From: a virus
Virus record (IMG/VR): IMGVR_UViG_3300022821_000113
Location: 1-23,851 of that record
Length of the DNA: 23,851 nucleotides
Direction: 5' to 3' (one strand)
Shown: piece by piece, positions 8,454-17,008 of the stretch
Position numbering within the stretch: position 1 is the stretch's first letter
How the letters are laid out: each line of letters starts with the position of its first letter
Translations under genes and position numbers: made by a program
The notes under the pieces: generated by a model
Told to the model about the DNA's origin: nothing
Seen by the model: the letters and a program-made list of their open reading frames with translations, nothing else
Database searches by the model: none

Positions 8454-11400
8454 ATGGCACTTGAACTATCCACATTCGTCCGTACAGACGAGTTTATCGT
8501 GAAGCAGCCGCGCGTGGCTCTGACCAACGCGCAAAGCACGCTGCCTGCGAAGACTCGTCCTCTTGCGGAGTCCCCCGTCTGGCCCCTTCCCAACAACATT
8601 GAGGAAGTGGGTGCCTATCCGTACACGCCCGGAGACGAGACTCCTGTCGGAGATGAGCGAGAAGGCACCAAACCGCCGCCCGACTTTGCCGTCGAGTACA
8701 TGGTCTACGTCAGCGACGAGGGATCGGGCATCAACGTCAGCTCAGAGCAGACGTTCGAGACCATCGACGGGTGGGTGGCAATCAACCAGGCCTCCGGCGT
8801 AGCTTTGACGAGCCGGGACCCGCAGCAGGGCTCCAAGAGCATCGTCTTCAACAAGACCGGAACGGCGGGCACCAACGCAGGTATTGAGAAGGACCTCACC
8901 GTAGCTGACTACTCAGCCTACGACGACCTTGACTTCTTCGTGGACGTGTACCTCGGGACCTTGGTTGGGTTGGACGACATCCGATTCACCCTGGAAGACA
9001 CCCTTGGGAACAAGCGCATGTGGAGCGTGGATTCCGGCTCCTTGAGCGTAGGCTGGAACACCCTCACCTTCGATGCAGACGCTCCCAACGAGACAGACGA
9101 TGTAGGGTTCGCCTCAACCTCCGTGAGGTACGTGAGATTCAAGCTCAAGACCCTTGTGTCTGCAACCGTTTACGCGGGCATTGAGTTCGATGACTTCAAG
9201 GGCACCGAGATCCTTGAAGGCAAGATCCTCGCTGGGGACGTGACCGTCGATTGGGCACGGAACAGCAACTGGCAGACCAAGTTCGAGTTCACTCAGAGCC
9301 TCAACCGGTGGACCCTCGTTGACTACGAGCTGGGCAAGATCTCGAACAGCCCACGCCTTGAGGTAAGCACTGACTACCTCAACGACTTCTCCAACAGGCC
9401 AGCCGACTTCACCATCAAGGTGTCGGGCATCTCCCTCACGGTTGCAGCCGTAGCCGATGAGCTGGCTTTTGGCACTCCAGCATCCGGCAACGTGGAGTTC
9501 GCCATTGCAGAGGGCACGTTCAACTTCAACACGGACGACCTGGACACCTACACCGGGAAGACGGTGGACTACGCTGAGGTGGAGGACGGAACTTCCACCG
9601 TGGCCTACAGCGCAGGCACAGGCGTTGCCACCCTTGAGCGCAGCATCGACATCACCTTCAAGGAGAACCCCGTACTCTCGCAGAAGGACCTCAGCCTGAA
9701 CTTCTCCCTCGAGGACGAAGTGCTTGCCTCTGAGTTGAGCGGCGTCAACAACGTCCGGATGAGCTTCGTACCGACGGCGGGCACCATCAGCCTTCGCTAT
9801 GACCCCGTGCCAGATGGGTACACTGACCCACTCGTTGAGAACGTGGACTTCACCATCGACGAGGACCTCCCCGCGATCCTGTTCACTGCCACCATTCCAG
9901 GCGAGTTGGTACTCACCAACTTCGACAGTGCTCCCGGCGCTGCGGGTGACGCTGACAGTAGCCGTCGACAGTATGAGATGCTTCAGCTCGCCAACATCGA
10001 CGCGGTGCCGAACACGATCGTCCTGAAGGACACCACAGGCACTCCCGTTACTCTCACCGAGGACACCGACTACATTGTGGACCTCGGGGTTGGGCAGGTG
10101 CTTCTCACCCACGGGTACACGGAGGAGACTCTGCTCGGCAACGTGTTCATTGAGGACACCGCGTTCGTAGACATCAACTTCTCCTTCTACGTCAACGGTG
10201 TGGAGATCGACGAGTACAACATCGTGCCGCAAGCGGGCTGGATCAACATCGACCGCCCCCTGTTCGAAGGTGACCATCCCACCGTTGACTACACCACCGA
10301 CGAGGAGGGGTCCGAGGGGACCGTAATCACGGGAGCGGACGTCAAGAGCCCTTCCGTGGAGGTGCCAGGCATTGGACGTGTGGGCATCCTCATCACTGGA
10401 GCGGACCCCGCTGCGGGCGGTGAGTTCAGCTTCTCCGTGCAGAGGCCGCCAATCCAGCTCAACCGTGTGGAGTTGGAGCCTGACGTGCTGACAATCGCCG
10501 TTGACGGCGACCGTACCGCTGAGTACGTTGCCGGTGTGGTGTTGAAGCTCGAGGACGACCACTACCACATCGTTTCCTCAGCCTACGACGGCACCACACT
10601 GAAGACCACACTGACCCTCGGAGCGGGCACGCGCACCAAGTACATCAACCCGAGCACCTTCCGTAGCAAGAGCACCGTGACCTGGATGGATGCGGTCGGA
10701 ACTCACGATGACATCTCGGAAGGGGTGAGTACTTTCACGCTGCTCAACGAGGCCGTCAACGAAGCCGCCTACTACGAGGGCATCCTGCTCCGGGTGAACG
10801 ACCTGGACGTCTACGCCATCAAGGGCGCGGTGACCGATGGCACTGACCTGATCGTATCGCTCACAAAGCAGCTCACACAGCCCGTCAAGGCAGCCAACGT
10901 CATTGAGATCACGACTGTACCGATCCCGACAGTAGGAGATGAGGACCTCAAGACCTTCTACACGCCCATCCACGAAATCCCTGACCGCTATAACGGGAAC
11001 ATAGATCTCCTGACTCTGGAAGATAGATTTCCCGGTTTGGGTGGGCGCAGCATCCGGGTGATCCGGAATGCCGTAGACCTGGACTTCGGAATCGACTACA
11101 CCGTAGCCTTGGACGGCACAATCACCTTCCGTGATCCTGTGGACGCATCTGACGACACCATCGTCATCCGGTACGTGCCATTCCGCCTCTCCGCGCTACG
11201 TGACGAGCTCACCATCGCCTACTCGTACTACAGCGTCTCACCCTCCGGTGTGGGCTTGCGCGGATCGATGGACTACGTGGTGCCTGACACCTTCTACTTC
11301 AGGGTGGTCAACAACTCCACCCAAGCAGCCATCTACCAGGCGGTGGTTGAGAGTGCAGTACGGCAGAAGGCTGGGCAGGTATCAGCAGGCTCCTCACCTG

Positions 11401-13061
11401 CGGTTGCAGCAAGCGGCGGGAACCACCAGAGCGGACTCGAGACGCCAGTGACCAAGGTGGGAGACCTCTACGACAATGACCTGATTGCACAACGCATCTA
11501 CGACTTCATGACCACCCGCGTTGGATACTTGGAATCGGAGAAGCAGGAGCTCAGCGGTGAGGTGACAGGGGGCTACGGAGGACAGCTCACGAACGATGAC
11601 CTTGAGGAGAGTGCTCGGGGGACCGGACGCCTGTTCCCCATCACGGCAAGCATCATCCTCAGGATCTTCAAGAAGGGACAGGACATTGCACTGCCCGCGC
11701 GCCCCTACCGCCTTCCGGTGCTGTTCGGACAGTCCCTTGAGGACGACGGAGGGCGGCTCGTGATGGATGACGACTACCCGACCATTCCTGTAGTGACCTT
11801 CCCGCCATGGCCCCCGCAGGGCAAGCATTACAAGGGCGCGAACCAGGAGCCGACAGCGTTCGGCATCCTCGGCATCTTCAGCATCGGCTTCTCAGCATCA
11901 GCGCCTACGACCTTCATCGAGAACTGGTACCCATTCTCCTTGGACCCGACCTACGTTCATCCCATCACCGCCGACGACTACACCAACTACGCGATCTCAC
12001 CAGCCGACGTTGACATCGAAGCCCAGGCTCCAGTACAGGATACAGGAGATCCGAGCGACGCTGTTCCCATCTTCCCACCGGCTGAGAAGGAACTTGACCG
12101 CGCTGATTGGGCGGGCTTCGACGTATCCTCCCCTCCCTTGACCACCTACGAATCCGCAGCCCCACGCTCCATGAGCTACGTTCCGTCCTCTTACGAGGGC
12201 ATGGCTATTGGAGCCCTTCAGACCATTGACGATGCCATTGAGGCTGACACTCTGAAGGGCACGCCCCACCGGAACATTGAGGCGGATCCCACCACCTACT
12301 CGGACTTCTTGGGGTGGATCTACCGGGACATGAACGAGTACGACCTGCTCAAGAACGGATCGGCTGCTGAGCTTGTACTACTCGAGGCTGAGTGGCAATC
12401 GGGCGGACGCCCCGCTGACCTCACGGCCATCACCGACAACGCGAAGCAGCAGCTCCTGGTACTCAACCTCCAGAAGGAGTCCCTGACCCGACAGCAGACC
12501 TTCCTCACCAGCTTGACGGGGCAGATCACCCCGGTTCCAAGCGGTGACCCCGAAGTGACCACCTACGACGACGCGGTAGCCACTCTGGTTCTGGTGGGCG
12601 AAGCTATTGTGGACGTGCAGGCCGCTCTGGACAACCTTCAGACGTGGTACGATGACGTGATCGTCACCGGCTCAGGCACCTCAAGCGATGCCCAGATCCG
12701 GACCCGGTGGACGTTCCTCACCGGAGTGGATGTGAGCGCCGTTTCGCCACCTACCGTGCTGCCCGTCACTCCCGTGACTCTGGACAGCAGAATTAGCCAG
12801 GTGGAGGCCCGGATGGTAGCGATCGTCGCCCGCTTGGGAGAGATCAACACCGCCCTCGGGTACGACAACACGGACCAGCCTGATTTCAGCGCAGACAGCA
12901 CATCTGAGGACCTCTACACCCAGAGGTTCACGTTCCTCGACCTACGAGTGAACAGAGAATCAGGCACACTGTTCAAGGCACTCGCCGGGCACGCTCAGTA
13001 CGTGCGGGACGTACAAGAATCCAGCTCGTTGCTGAGCATCCTATCGCTACTGGGAGGCTGA
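8454..13061 (+). CDS. Giant multidomain tail/baseplate protein (1535 aa) with CBM-like domain
   Basis: The largest gene of the window. About residues 83-252 form a jelly-roll, carbohydrate-binding-like domain: an FETIDGW opening, then paired strands (DLDFFVDVYLG, DIRFTLEDTLG), a WNTLTFDA strand and a closing EFDDFKG. The centre (about 250-1000) is a series of beta-sandwich modules marked by strand motifs such as VDFTIDEDLPAILF (near 461), DYIVDLGVGQVLL (near 537) and GIDYTVALDGTITF (near 879). The last 250-300 residues are helical and coiled-coil-like (KQQLLVLNLQKESLTRQQTF near 1330), ending in SSLLSILSLLGG. Such architecture fits a host-contacting fibre or a baseplate scaffold. No enzyme motif was recognised. 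It begins after 25 untranslated bases with a weak SD. Confidence 0.75.
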   Translation: MALELSTFVRTDEFIVKQPRVALTNAQSTLPAKTRPLAESPVWPLPNNIEEVGAYPYTPGDETPVGDEREGTKPPPDFAVEYMVYVSDEGSGINVSSEQTFETIDGWVAINQASGVALTSRDPQQGSKSIVFNKTGTAGTNAGIEKDLTVADYSAYDDLDFFVDVYLGTLVGLDDIRFTLEDTLGNKRMWSVDSGSLSVGWNTLTFDADAPNETDDVGFASTSVRYVRFKLKTLVSATVYAGIEFDDFKGTEILEGKILAGDVTVDWARNSNWQTKFEFTQSLNRWTLVDYELGKISNSPRLEVSTDYLNDFSNRPADFTIKVSGISLTVAAVADELAFGTPASGNVEFAIAEGTFNFNTDDLDTYTGKTVDYAEVEDGTSTVAYSAGTGVATLERSIDITFKENPVLSQKDLSLNFSLEDEVLASELSGVNNVRMSFVPTAGTISLRYDPVPDGYTDPLVENVDFTIDEDLPAILFTATIPGELVLTNFDSAPGAAGDADSSRRQYEMLQLANIDAVPNTIVLKDTTGTPVTLTEDTDYIVDLGVGQVLLTHGYTEETLLGNVFIEDTAFVDINFSFYVNGVEIDEYNIVPQAGWINIDRPLFEGDHPTVDYTTDEEGSEGTVITGADVKSPSVEVPGIGRVGILITGADPAAGGEFSFSVQRPPIQLNRVELEPDVLTIAVDGDRTAEYVAGVVLKLEDDHYHIVSSAYDGTTLKTTLTLGAGTRTKYINPSTFRSKSTVTWMDAVGTHDDISEGVSTFTLLNEAVNEAAYYEGILLRVNDLDVYAIKGAVTDGTDLIVSLTKQLTQPVKAANVIEITTVPIPTVGDEDLKTFYTPIHEIPDRYNGNIDLLTLEDRFPGLGGRSIRVIRNAVDLDFGIDYTVALDGTITFRDPVDASDDTIVIRYVPFRLSALRDELTIAYSYYSVSPSGVGLRGSMDYVVPDTFYFRVVNNSTQAAIYQAVVESAVRQKAGQVSAGSSPAVAASGGNHQSGLETPVTKVGDLYDNDLIAQRIYDFMTTRVGYLESEKQELSGEVTGGYGGQLTNDDLEESARGTGRLFPITASIILRIFKKGQDIALPARPYRLPVLFGQSLEDDGGRLVMDDDYPTIPVVTFPPWPPQGKHYKGANQEPTAFGILGIFSIGFSASAPTTFIENWYPFSLDPTYVHPITADDYTNYAISPADVDIEAQAPVQDTGDPSDAVPIFPPAEKELDRADWAGFDVSSPPLTTYESAAPRSMSYVPSSYEGMAIGALQTIDDAIEADTLKGTPHRNIEADPTTYSDFLGWIYRDMNEYDLLKNGSAAELVLLEAEWQSGGRPADLTAITDNAKQQLLVLNLQKESLTRQQTFLTSLTGQITPVPSGDPEVTTYDDAVATLVLVGEAIVDVQAALDNLQTWYDDVIVTGSGTSSDAQIRTRWTFLTGVDVSAVSPPTVLPVTPVTLDSRISQVEARMVAIVARLGEINTALGYDNTDQPDFSADSTSEDLYTQRFTFLDLRVNRESGTLFKALAGHAQYVRDVQESSSLLSILSLLGG

Positions 13062-13062
13062 T

Positions 13063-13359
13063 ATGGAATTCAGGGTCAACTTTGACGACATCAACATCGA
13101 TGAGCTTGAGGTAGCCGAGTTGAAGAAGCTCGCAGAGGAGATGCAAAACCCCCCGAAAGAGGGGTGGACCTTCTCCAGCGGCAAATCTCCGCTGCGCATT
13201 CAGCTTCAGATCGTGAAACGGTTGATGGAGATGACCAAGGAAGAGTACGAGAAGGAGCACGTCCGCCAGCTCAAGAAGCTGGAAGTGATGATGCGCTCCC
13301 GCGCCAACAACGCCAAGGGGCACACAGTGAGGGTCAAGAAGAATGGCAACAAGCGGTAA
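13063..13359 (+). CDS. Small charged helical protein (98 aa)
   Basis: No family is recognised. The protein is rich in Lys and Glu and almost entirely helical by eye (ELEVAELKKLAEEMQ near 14-28, then a long charged helix from about 47 to 77). It has a basic C-terminus (VRVKKNGNKR). The start ATG follows a strong GGAGG that lies just before the stop of the giant gene. Its last 17 bases overlap the next gene. A tail-assembly chaperone or small virion linker is possible; nothing in the sequence decides this. A run of six C (about 13148-13153) is not clearly slippery, and no productive frameshift is evident. Confidence 0.6.
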   Translation: MEFRVNFDDINIDELEVAELKKLAEEMQNPPKEGWTFSSGKSPLRIQLQIVKRLMEMTKEEYEKEHVRQLKKLEVMMRSRANNAKGHTVRVKKNGNKR

Positions 13360-15079
13360 GTGGGTCTCCGTATCCGTCGGACTCCCTGAAGAGCTACTCG
13401 ACGCGCTTGAGGCTATTGGCGATGTCCTTGAGGCGGTGTCCACCATTCTTGAGATCGTGTCCACGATCCTCGAGATCATCAAGGTGTTCCTGCTCGACAT
13501 CACCAACATCCTGGCAGTCGTTCTGAAGGCTCTCTTGGCTATTGTGGAGGGGCTCCTTGCAGACCTTTCCCAAACGGGCCTGTATATGTACGTCGACGCC
13601 CCTAAGCCTACCGACAAGGGCTTTGGGGCTAACGTGTTGGGCGGTATGTCGGGTTGGCGCGGTCGCATGGCCTACGCCCTTCTCAGCCCTGACGCGTCCA
13701 ACCGACCGAACTTCAGCTCTTCGGCCTCCGTGATCAGCTTCCACCTCGTAGTCACCTCAGGTGATATTGGCGAGTTGATGGCGTCCTTTGGCTTCCTGAT
13801 GGCGCTGTTCAAGCAGAAGGCTGCACCCAACCTGAACCCACCCAAGAACTTCAGCGTGCGTGCCATCAACGGGGAGTTCTACAACGAGTACTACGACGAC
13901 GGGTACGGCAGGATTGATGGCAAGCTCATCAACGCACGCCAGGACACACTCCTGGCCACAACCGCGACTCTTGCATCTCAGTTCGAGACTGCGGGCGTAG
14001 CAGTCGACCCCGAGAACATGGAGCTCGTGCTCAGGTTTGATTGGTTCACTGGGGAAGAGCTGATCGTAGAGAAGAACTCTGGTGCCATCCTGACCACAGG
14101 TGGCACACCGGACTCCGCGCTACTCACCTGGAAGCTTGACCAGAAGCTCATCCCCAACACCTTCACCATTTCACGCTCCGAGACCCAAGGCGGGGAGATC
14201 GAGACCTACGACGTGCTCGACTCGGCTGGGGAAGTGGAATCTGCCGGGGAGATGGTAAGAGACGAGGAAGGAGAGCCCGTCCGCACCTTTGATGAGCTCG
14301 ACACGGTGGACGTCAACTTCGGCTTCGGTCAGTCGATGGTAGGCGCATCCCACGAGCAGTTCGCCTACTTGGATGAGACCGTAGAGGCCGGAAAAGCCTA
14401 CTGGTACCAGGTGACTCCAAGGTACGGACCTTTGAACCCGTTGACCATTCCGGATGTGAACCCCGGCGCAAGTGACGTGGTGAAGAAGATCGTGGCCCTC
14501 ATTCAGAGCATCTTGAAGGCCACCAGCGGCACGGGCACACCTTCAGAGGTGAAGGGCGTCTACATCCCAGGTGAGGGCGAGTCCACTACGGCGCGCTCTA
14601 TCGCCTTTGCAGAGGCCACCGCATCCGACGGCAAGTGGTGGATGAGCTCGGCAGACTTCACGGGCGAGGGGTGGACCAAGGTTGGCATTGGCGACCTGTT
14701 CGAGCCCGTGATCCTGGCCGTTGAAGAGCTACGCAACTTCGTTGAGATGATGCTTGCGTCCATTGCGGGAGTAGTGGATCAGATCATCGCATTCATTGAG
14801 CTCTTGCAGACGAAGATCAACACGCTGAACACCTTCATTGAGGTGATCCAGGCGATCATCGCGCTGTTGCAGGTGTTTGAGCTGATCAGCTTCGGATGCC
14901 TGTTCACCACTACCGACAACGGCAACGGCGGCATCCTACAGGCCCTCAACGATGACTCAATCGAGGGGGTGCCTTCCGCTGGGTCCAAAGAGTACGTCGC
15001 CTCTGTCACCCTGCTCGGTGGCACTGCCGGAGTCGGCGGCGCTCTCAACGCTGTCAAGCTGCTCTTCGGCCTCAGTTGA
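13343..15079 (+). CDS. Virion protein with FnIII-like domain between helical hydrophobic segments
   Basis: This 578-residue protein starts with a long Leu/Ile/Val heptad-like helix (about 14-76), followed by YMYVDAPKPTDKGFG. A fibronectin type III-like domain lies at about 250-361 (SALLTWKLDQKL, FTISRSETQ, EAGKAYWYQVTPRYG: the tryptophan, the Y-x-Y strand and the ordering match FnIII). About 451-521 form a second hydrophobic helical bundle (VEELRNFVEMMLASIAG and after). The helices are too amphipathic to be sure membrane segments and probably pack in a virion oligomer or touch the host membrane. The start ATG lies 17 nt within the upstream gene with a weak SD. Its last 123 bases are overlapped by a minus-strand gene. 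It is probably a minor baseplate or tail-tip protein. Confidence 0.7.
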   Translation: MATSGKWVSVSVGLPEELLDALEAIGDVLEAVSTILEIVSTILEIIKVFLLDITNILAVVLKALLAIVEGLLADLSQTGLYMYVDAPKPTDKGFGANVLGGMSGWRGRMAYALLSPDASNRPNFSSSASVISFHLVVTSGDIGELMASFGFLMALFKQKAAPNLNPPKNFSVRAINGEFYNEYYDDGYGRIDGKLINARQDTLLATTATLASQFETAGVAVDPENMELVLRFDWFTGEELIVEKNSGAILTTGGTPDSALLTWKLDQKLIPNTFTISRSETQGGEIETYDVLDSAGEVESAGEMVRDEEGEPVRTFDELDTVDVNFGFGQSMVGASHEQFAYLDETVEAGKAYWYQVTPRYGPLNPLTIPDVNPGASDVVKKIVALIQSILKATSGTGTPSEVKGVYIPGEGESTTARSIAFAEATASDGKWWMSSADFTGEGWTKVGIGDLFEPVILAVEELRNFVEMMLASIAGVVDQIIAFIELLQTKINTLNTFIEVIQAIIALLQVFELISFGCLFTTTDNGNGGILQALNDDSIEGVPSAGSKEYVASVTLLGGTAGVGGALNAVKLLFGLS

Positions 15080-15532
15080 AACGCCACACCTGCGGAGGAG
15101 ATCTTGGCGACGCTCATCAGGGATGCCTACCATCGCGCGGATGGCCTCGGCCATGGATGCCTGGCCATCTGCCGACATCTGCTCGATGTGTGTGTTGATT
15201 TCGAGCATCTGCTCCTCAGCCCGAGCTTCATACTGGGCCGTTGTGGCTCGACGCTCAGCCCGCATCGTCACCAAGCGTGTGCGCATCCCAATGGAGAGGA
15301 TGTTCATCATGGCAATCACAAACCACACCACGGCAAGGATGTAGCTGCCGTCCATCAGCTCGGAGAAGAAGATGCCCACGACGCAGGCGAGCACGAACTT
15401 CATCCAGAAGATCTCGCGATCACTCTCCGCACGCTTCGCCCTCCACTCCTTGAACACCCCGAAGGAGTAGAGGATGATGAACACGATGGAGATCAAGCTC
15501 CAGTAGGCCGTTTCAGGCTCGATGACTTCCAT
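14957..15532 (-). CDS. Three-TM membrane protein with cytoplasmic coiled coil, inserted antisense in the structural operon
   Basis: I place the start at the ATG at 15532, with GGAG seven bases upstream; the open frame reaches 15697 but has no comparable ribosome site there. The 191-residue product has three hydrophobic segments (about 9-27, 42-59, 63-83), a basic stretch after the third (MRTRLVTMRAERR), then a charged coiled-coil helix to about 147 and an acidic, disordered tail. The Arg-rich flank suggests the C-terminal part is cytoplasmic. It is the only minus-strand gene inside the plus-strand tail operon, so it is probably an independently expressed moron (superinfection exclusion, envelope stress or lysis accessory are possibilities), not a virion part. 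Its last 40 codons overlap the 3' end of the FnIII gene. No family is recognised. Confidence 0.7.
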   Translation of the reverse strand: MEVIEPETAYWSLISIVFIILYSFGVFKEWRAKRAESDREIFWMKFVLACVVGIFFSELMDGSYILAVVWFVIAMMNILSIGMRTRLVTMRAERRATTAQYEARAEEQMLEINTHIEQMSADGQASMAEAIRAMVGIPDERRQDLLRRCGVSTEAEEQLDSVESAADSGSATEQGDRGDVLFGPSGRHPLD

Positions 15533-15619
15533 GGTAGGTCTCCATACACCAATGAACGCGGCATCTGGTATGGATGTGCAGCGTCCTCGAACATAGTCCT
15601 TTTGTAGCGAGGGGGAGCA
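15533..15619. promoter_or_regulatory. Divergent intergenic region between the antisense membrane gene and the M15-like gene
   Basis: These 87 bases separate the two diverging start codons and must hold the minus-strand promoter and possibly a plus-strand one. I see only weak candidates: on the plus strand TGGTATGGA resembles an extended -10, and on the minus strand TATGTT (near 15594-15589) resembles a -10 without a good -35. The plus-strand SD (AGGGGGAG) occupies the right end. Host or phage sigma specificity is unknown. Confidence 0.35.
15540..15543 (-). promoter_or_regulatory. Shine-Dalgarno deciding the start of the antisense membrane gene
   Basis: GGAG on the minus strand, seven bases before ATG 15532. 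No comparable site precedes the farther upstream start at 15697, and this choice begins the protein just before its first membrane segment. Confidence 0.7.
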
Positions 15620-17008
15620 ATGCCTTACGATTACCTCGGAACATTCACTCGGAACCAGCTCCTCGAACGCAATGCGTTCCTGAACGCACAGGTTCACTCG
15701 CTTCCAGGGGTGATTGCGACTCTTGAGGCGAAGAGGGACCGGCTCGGGTCTGAGGTGCTAAAGGACGCGGCAGAGAGTTTTGAGATCACCGCTGAAGTGT
15801 GTGGACGCACCTACAGCCTACACACTGTGACGGTGCCCTCCTTTGTGCCGGGCACCGAGATCTCCGCGCTACATGACGGCGCAACCGATAGCCAGTTCCC
15901 CATGCGCTACGACAGCCTCACCGGGAACCTATCTCACGGCGACACCGCATGGCGCTCCGAGCCTCGACTCCTACAGGTTGGCGACCTCCAGTCTGATAAA
16001 ATGGACGGCATCCCCGATGATGACGCAGTTCCCGCTCAGCGCTCCCTTGAGATCGTGCAGGAGTTCCGGGGCGTAGGCAAGCGCGCAGACCAGCTTGAGG
16101 ACCGAGTTGCGAAGCTCAGGTATCGATACCTGGCACTCAATGACGAGATCGACCGCAAGAAGACCATGCTTCTTCGGTACACCGAAGAAATGGCTGCCGT
16201 CACCGCGTTCCTGACGAATGAGGTGGAAGTGACCGGGGCCGACGGGGTGGTACGCACCGAATCTGACTACCCAAGCGCCGGAGTGGATCTCAAGACGGAC
16301 GTCACCTCCCCCGACGACATTGAGCGCATCTACGACCTGCTCTTGGCTCCCGTGGCTGAGTCCGACGACGACGAGCAGGATCAGGTACGCGGACAGCTCG
16401 TGCCTTCTGATGTAGGCTTGCAGATCCTATCGGACGTCACGGACTCCTCTGACCCCGGCGACCTTTCAGAGCTCGATGGTGAGTTCCCTGATGTGTCCTT
16501 CGCCAACATCCCACGGCGCAAACGTCAGCTCGTTGCCAACGTGTATGAGTACGGATTCAAGACCGGAGTGATGGTTGAGATCCCTACGAGCGTTGCACTG
16601 TTCAGGAACCCTACCGGATCGGGTGGAGATGAATCGGGCCTGTTCTATGCACCTCCCAACGTAGCCGCTGATCTCGCCAACTTCGCCTCTGAAGTATACT
16701 CCACCTACAGCATCGCATTCCGTGTCACCGAGGCCTGGCCCCCGACGGCAAACCACGGCGGCGTTGCCCACTTCACTGGCAACGCTATCGACCTGGTGTT
16801 TGACCTGATCGGAGAGGACGAGGACCGGACGAACCTCACGCTGCCTGAGCTCGCAGCCGCCATTGGCGCACTCGGAGTGAGGCGGGGGTACATCCGCTCG
16901 TTCTACAACGAGTACGCTCACGAATCCACCCACAAGACTGGCGACCACCTACACTTGGACATGAACGTCCAGTATTTCAACGACGGCGCTCTCTGGAGAC
17001 TGCGGTGA
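15620..17008 (+). CDS. Virion protein with C-terminal M15-like (DD-peptidase fold) domain
   Basis: This 462-residue protein starts with coiled-coil segments (about 11-52 and 152-195) and an acidic middle. It ends in a domain (about 345-462) with the layout of M15-type zinc peptidases (D-Ala-D-Ala carboxypeptidase/endolysin fold): a helix before the site, then AHFTGNAIDL with candidate ligands His384 and Asp391 in the H-x6-D arrangement, and GDHLHLDM with Asp442, His443 and His445 near the C-terminus. Enzymes of this fold cleave peptide crosslinks or termini in peptidoglycan. As part of a tail it could make a local opening in the cell wall. The domain is small and divergent, so loss of activity is possible. 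The start is ATG after a strong AGGGGGAG. The stop overlaps the next gene's GTG. Confidence 0.75.
   Translation: MPYDYLGTFTRNQLLERNAFLNAQVHSLPGVIATLEAKRDRLGSEVLKDAAESFEITAEVCGRTYSLHTVTVPSFVPGTEISALHDGATDSQFPMRYDSLTGNLSHGDTAWRSEPRLLQVGDLQSDKMDGIPDDDAVPAQRSLEIVQEFRGVGKRADQLEDRVAKLRYRYLALNDEIDRKKTMLLRYTEEMAAVTAFLTNEVEVTGADGVVRTESDYPSAGVDLKTDVTSPDDIERIYDLLLAPVAESDDDEQDQVRGQLVPSDVGLQILSDVTDSSDPGDLSELDGEFPDVSFANIPRRKRQLVANVYEYGFKTGVMVEIPTSVALFRNPTGSGGDESGLFYAPPNVAADLANFASEVYSTYSIAFRVTEAWPPTANHGGVAHFTGNAIDLVFDLIGEDEDRTNLTLPELAAAIGALGVRRGYIRSFYNEYAHESTHKTGDHLHLDMNVQYFNDGALWRLR
16995..16998 (+). promoter_or_regulatory. Shine-Dalgarno for the GTG start of the gp25-like gene
   Basis: GGAG, six bases before GTG 17005, lies inside the end of the M15-like gene. 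It supports GTG in a GTGA overlap as the true start. Confidence 0.65.

Noticed and set aside
9114-10568. Long minus-strand open frame (484 codons) opposite the giant structural gene
   Set aside because: It lies wholly inside a well-supported plus-strand gene, is Val/His/Gly/Glu-rich without recognisable domains, and looks like the complement of GC-rich codons.
13146-13166. ACCCC/GGGGT stem and C6 run within the 98-residue gene (terminator or frameshift site)
   Set aside because: There is no T-tract after the stem, and no long alternative frame that makes a sensible fused product.
12973-13668. Minus-strand open frame of 231 codons spanning three plus genes
   Set aside because: It crosses gene borders of the plus operon and has Ser/Arg/Thr-rich composition typical of a shadow frame.
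15104-15607. Plus-strand open frame of 167 codons opposite the antisense membrane gene
   Set aside because: Very His-rich with no domain. The minus frame has three membrane segments and an SD-supported start, so this is the shadow.
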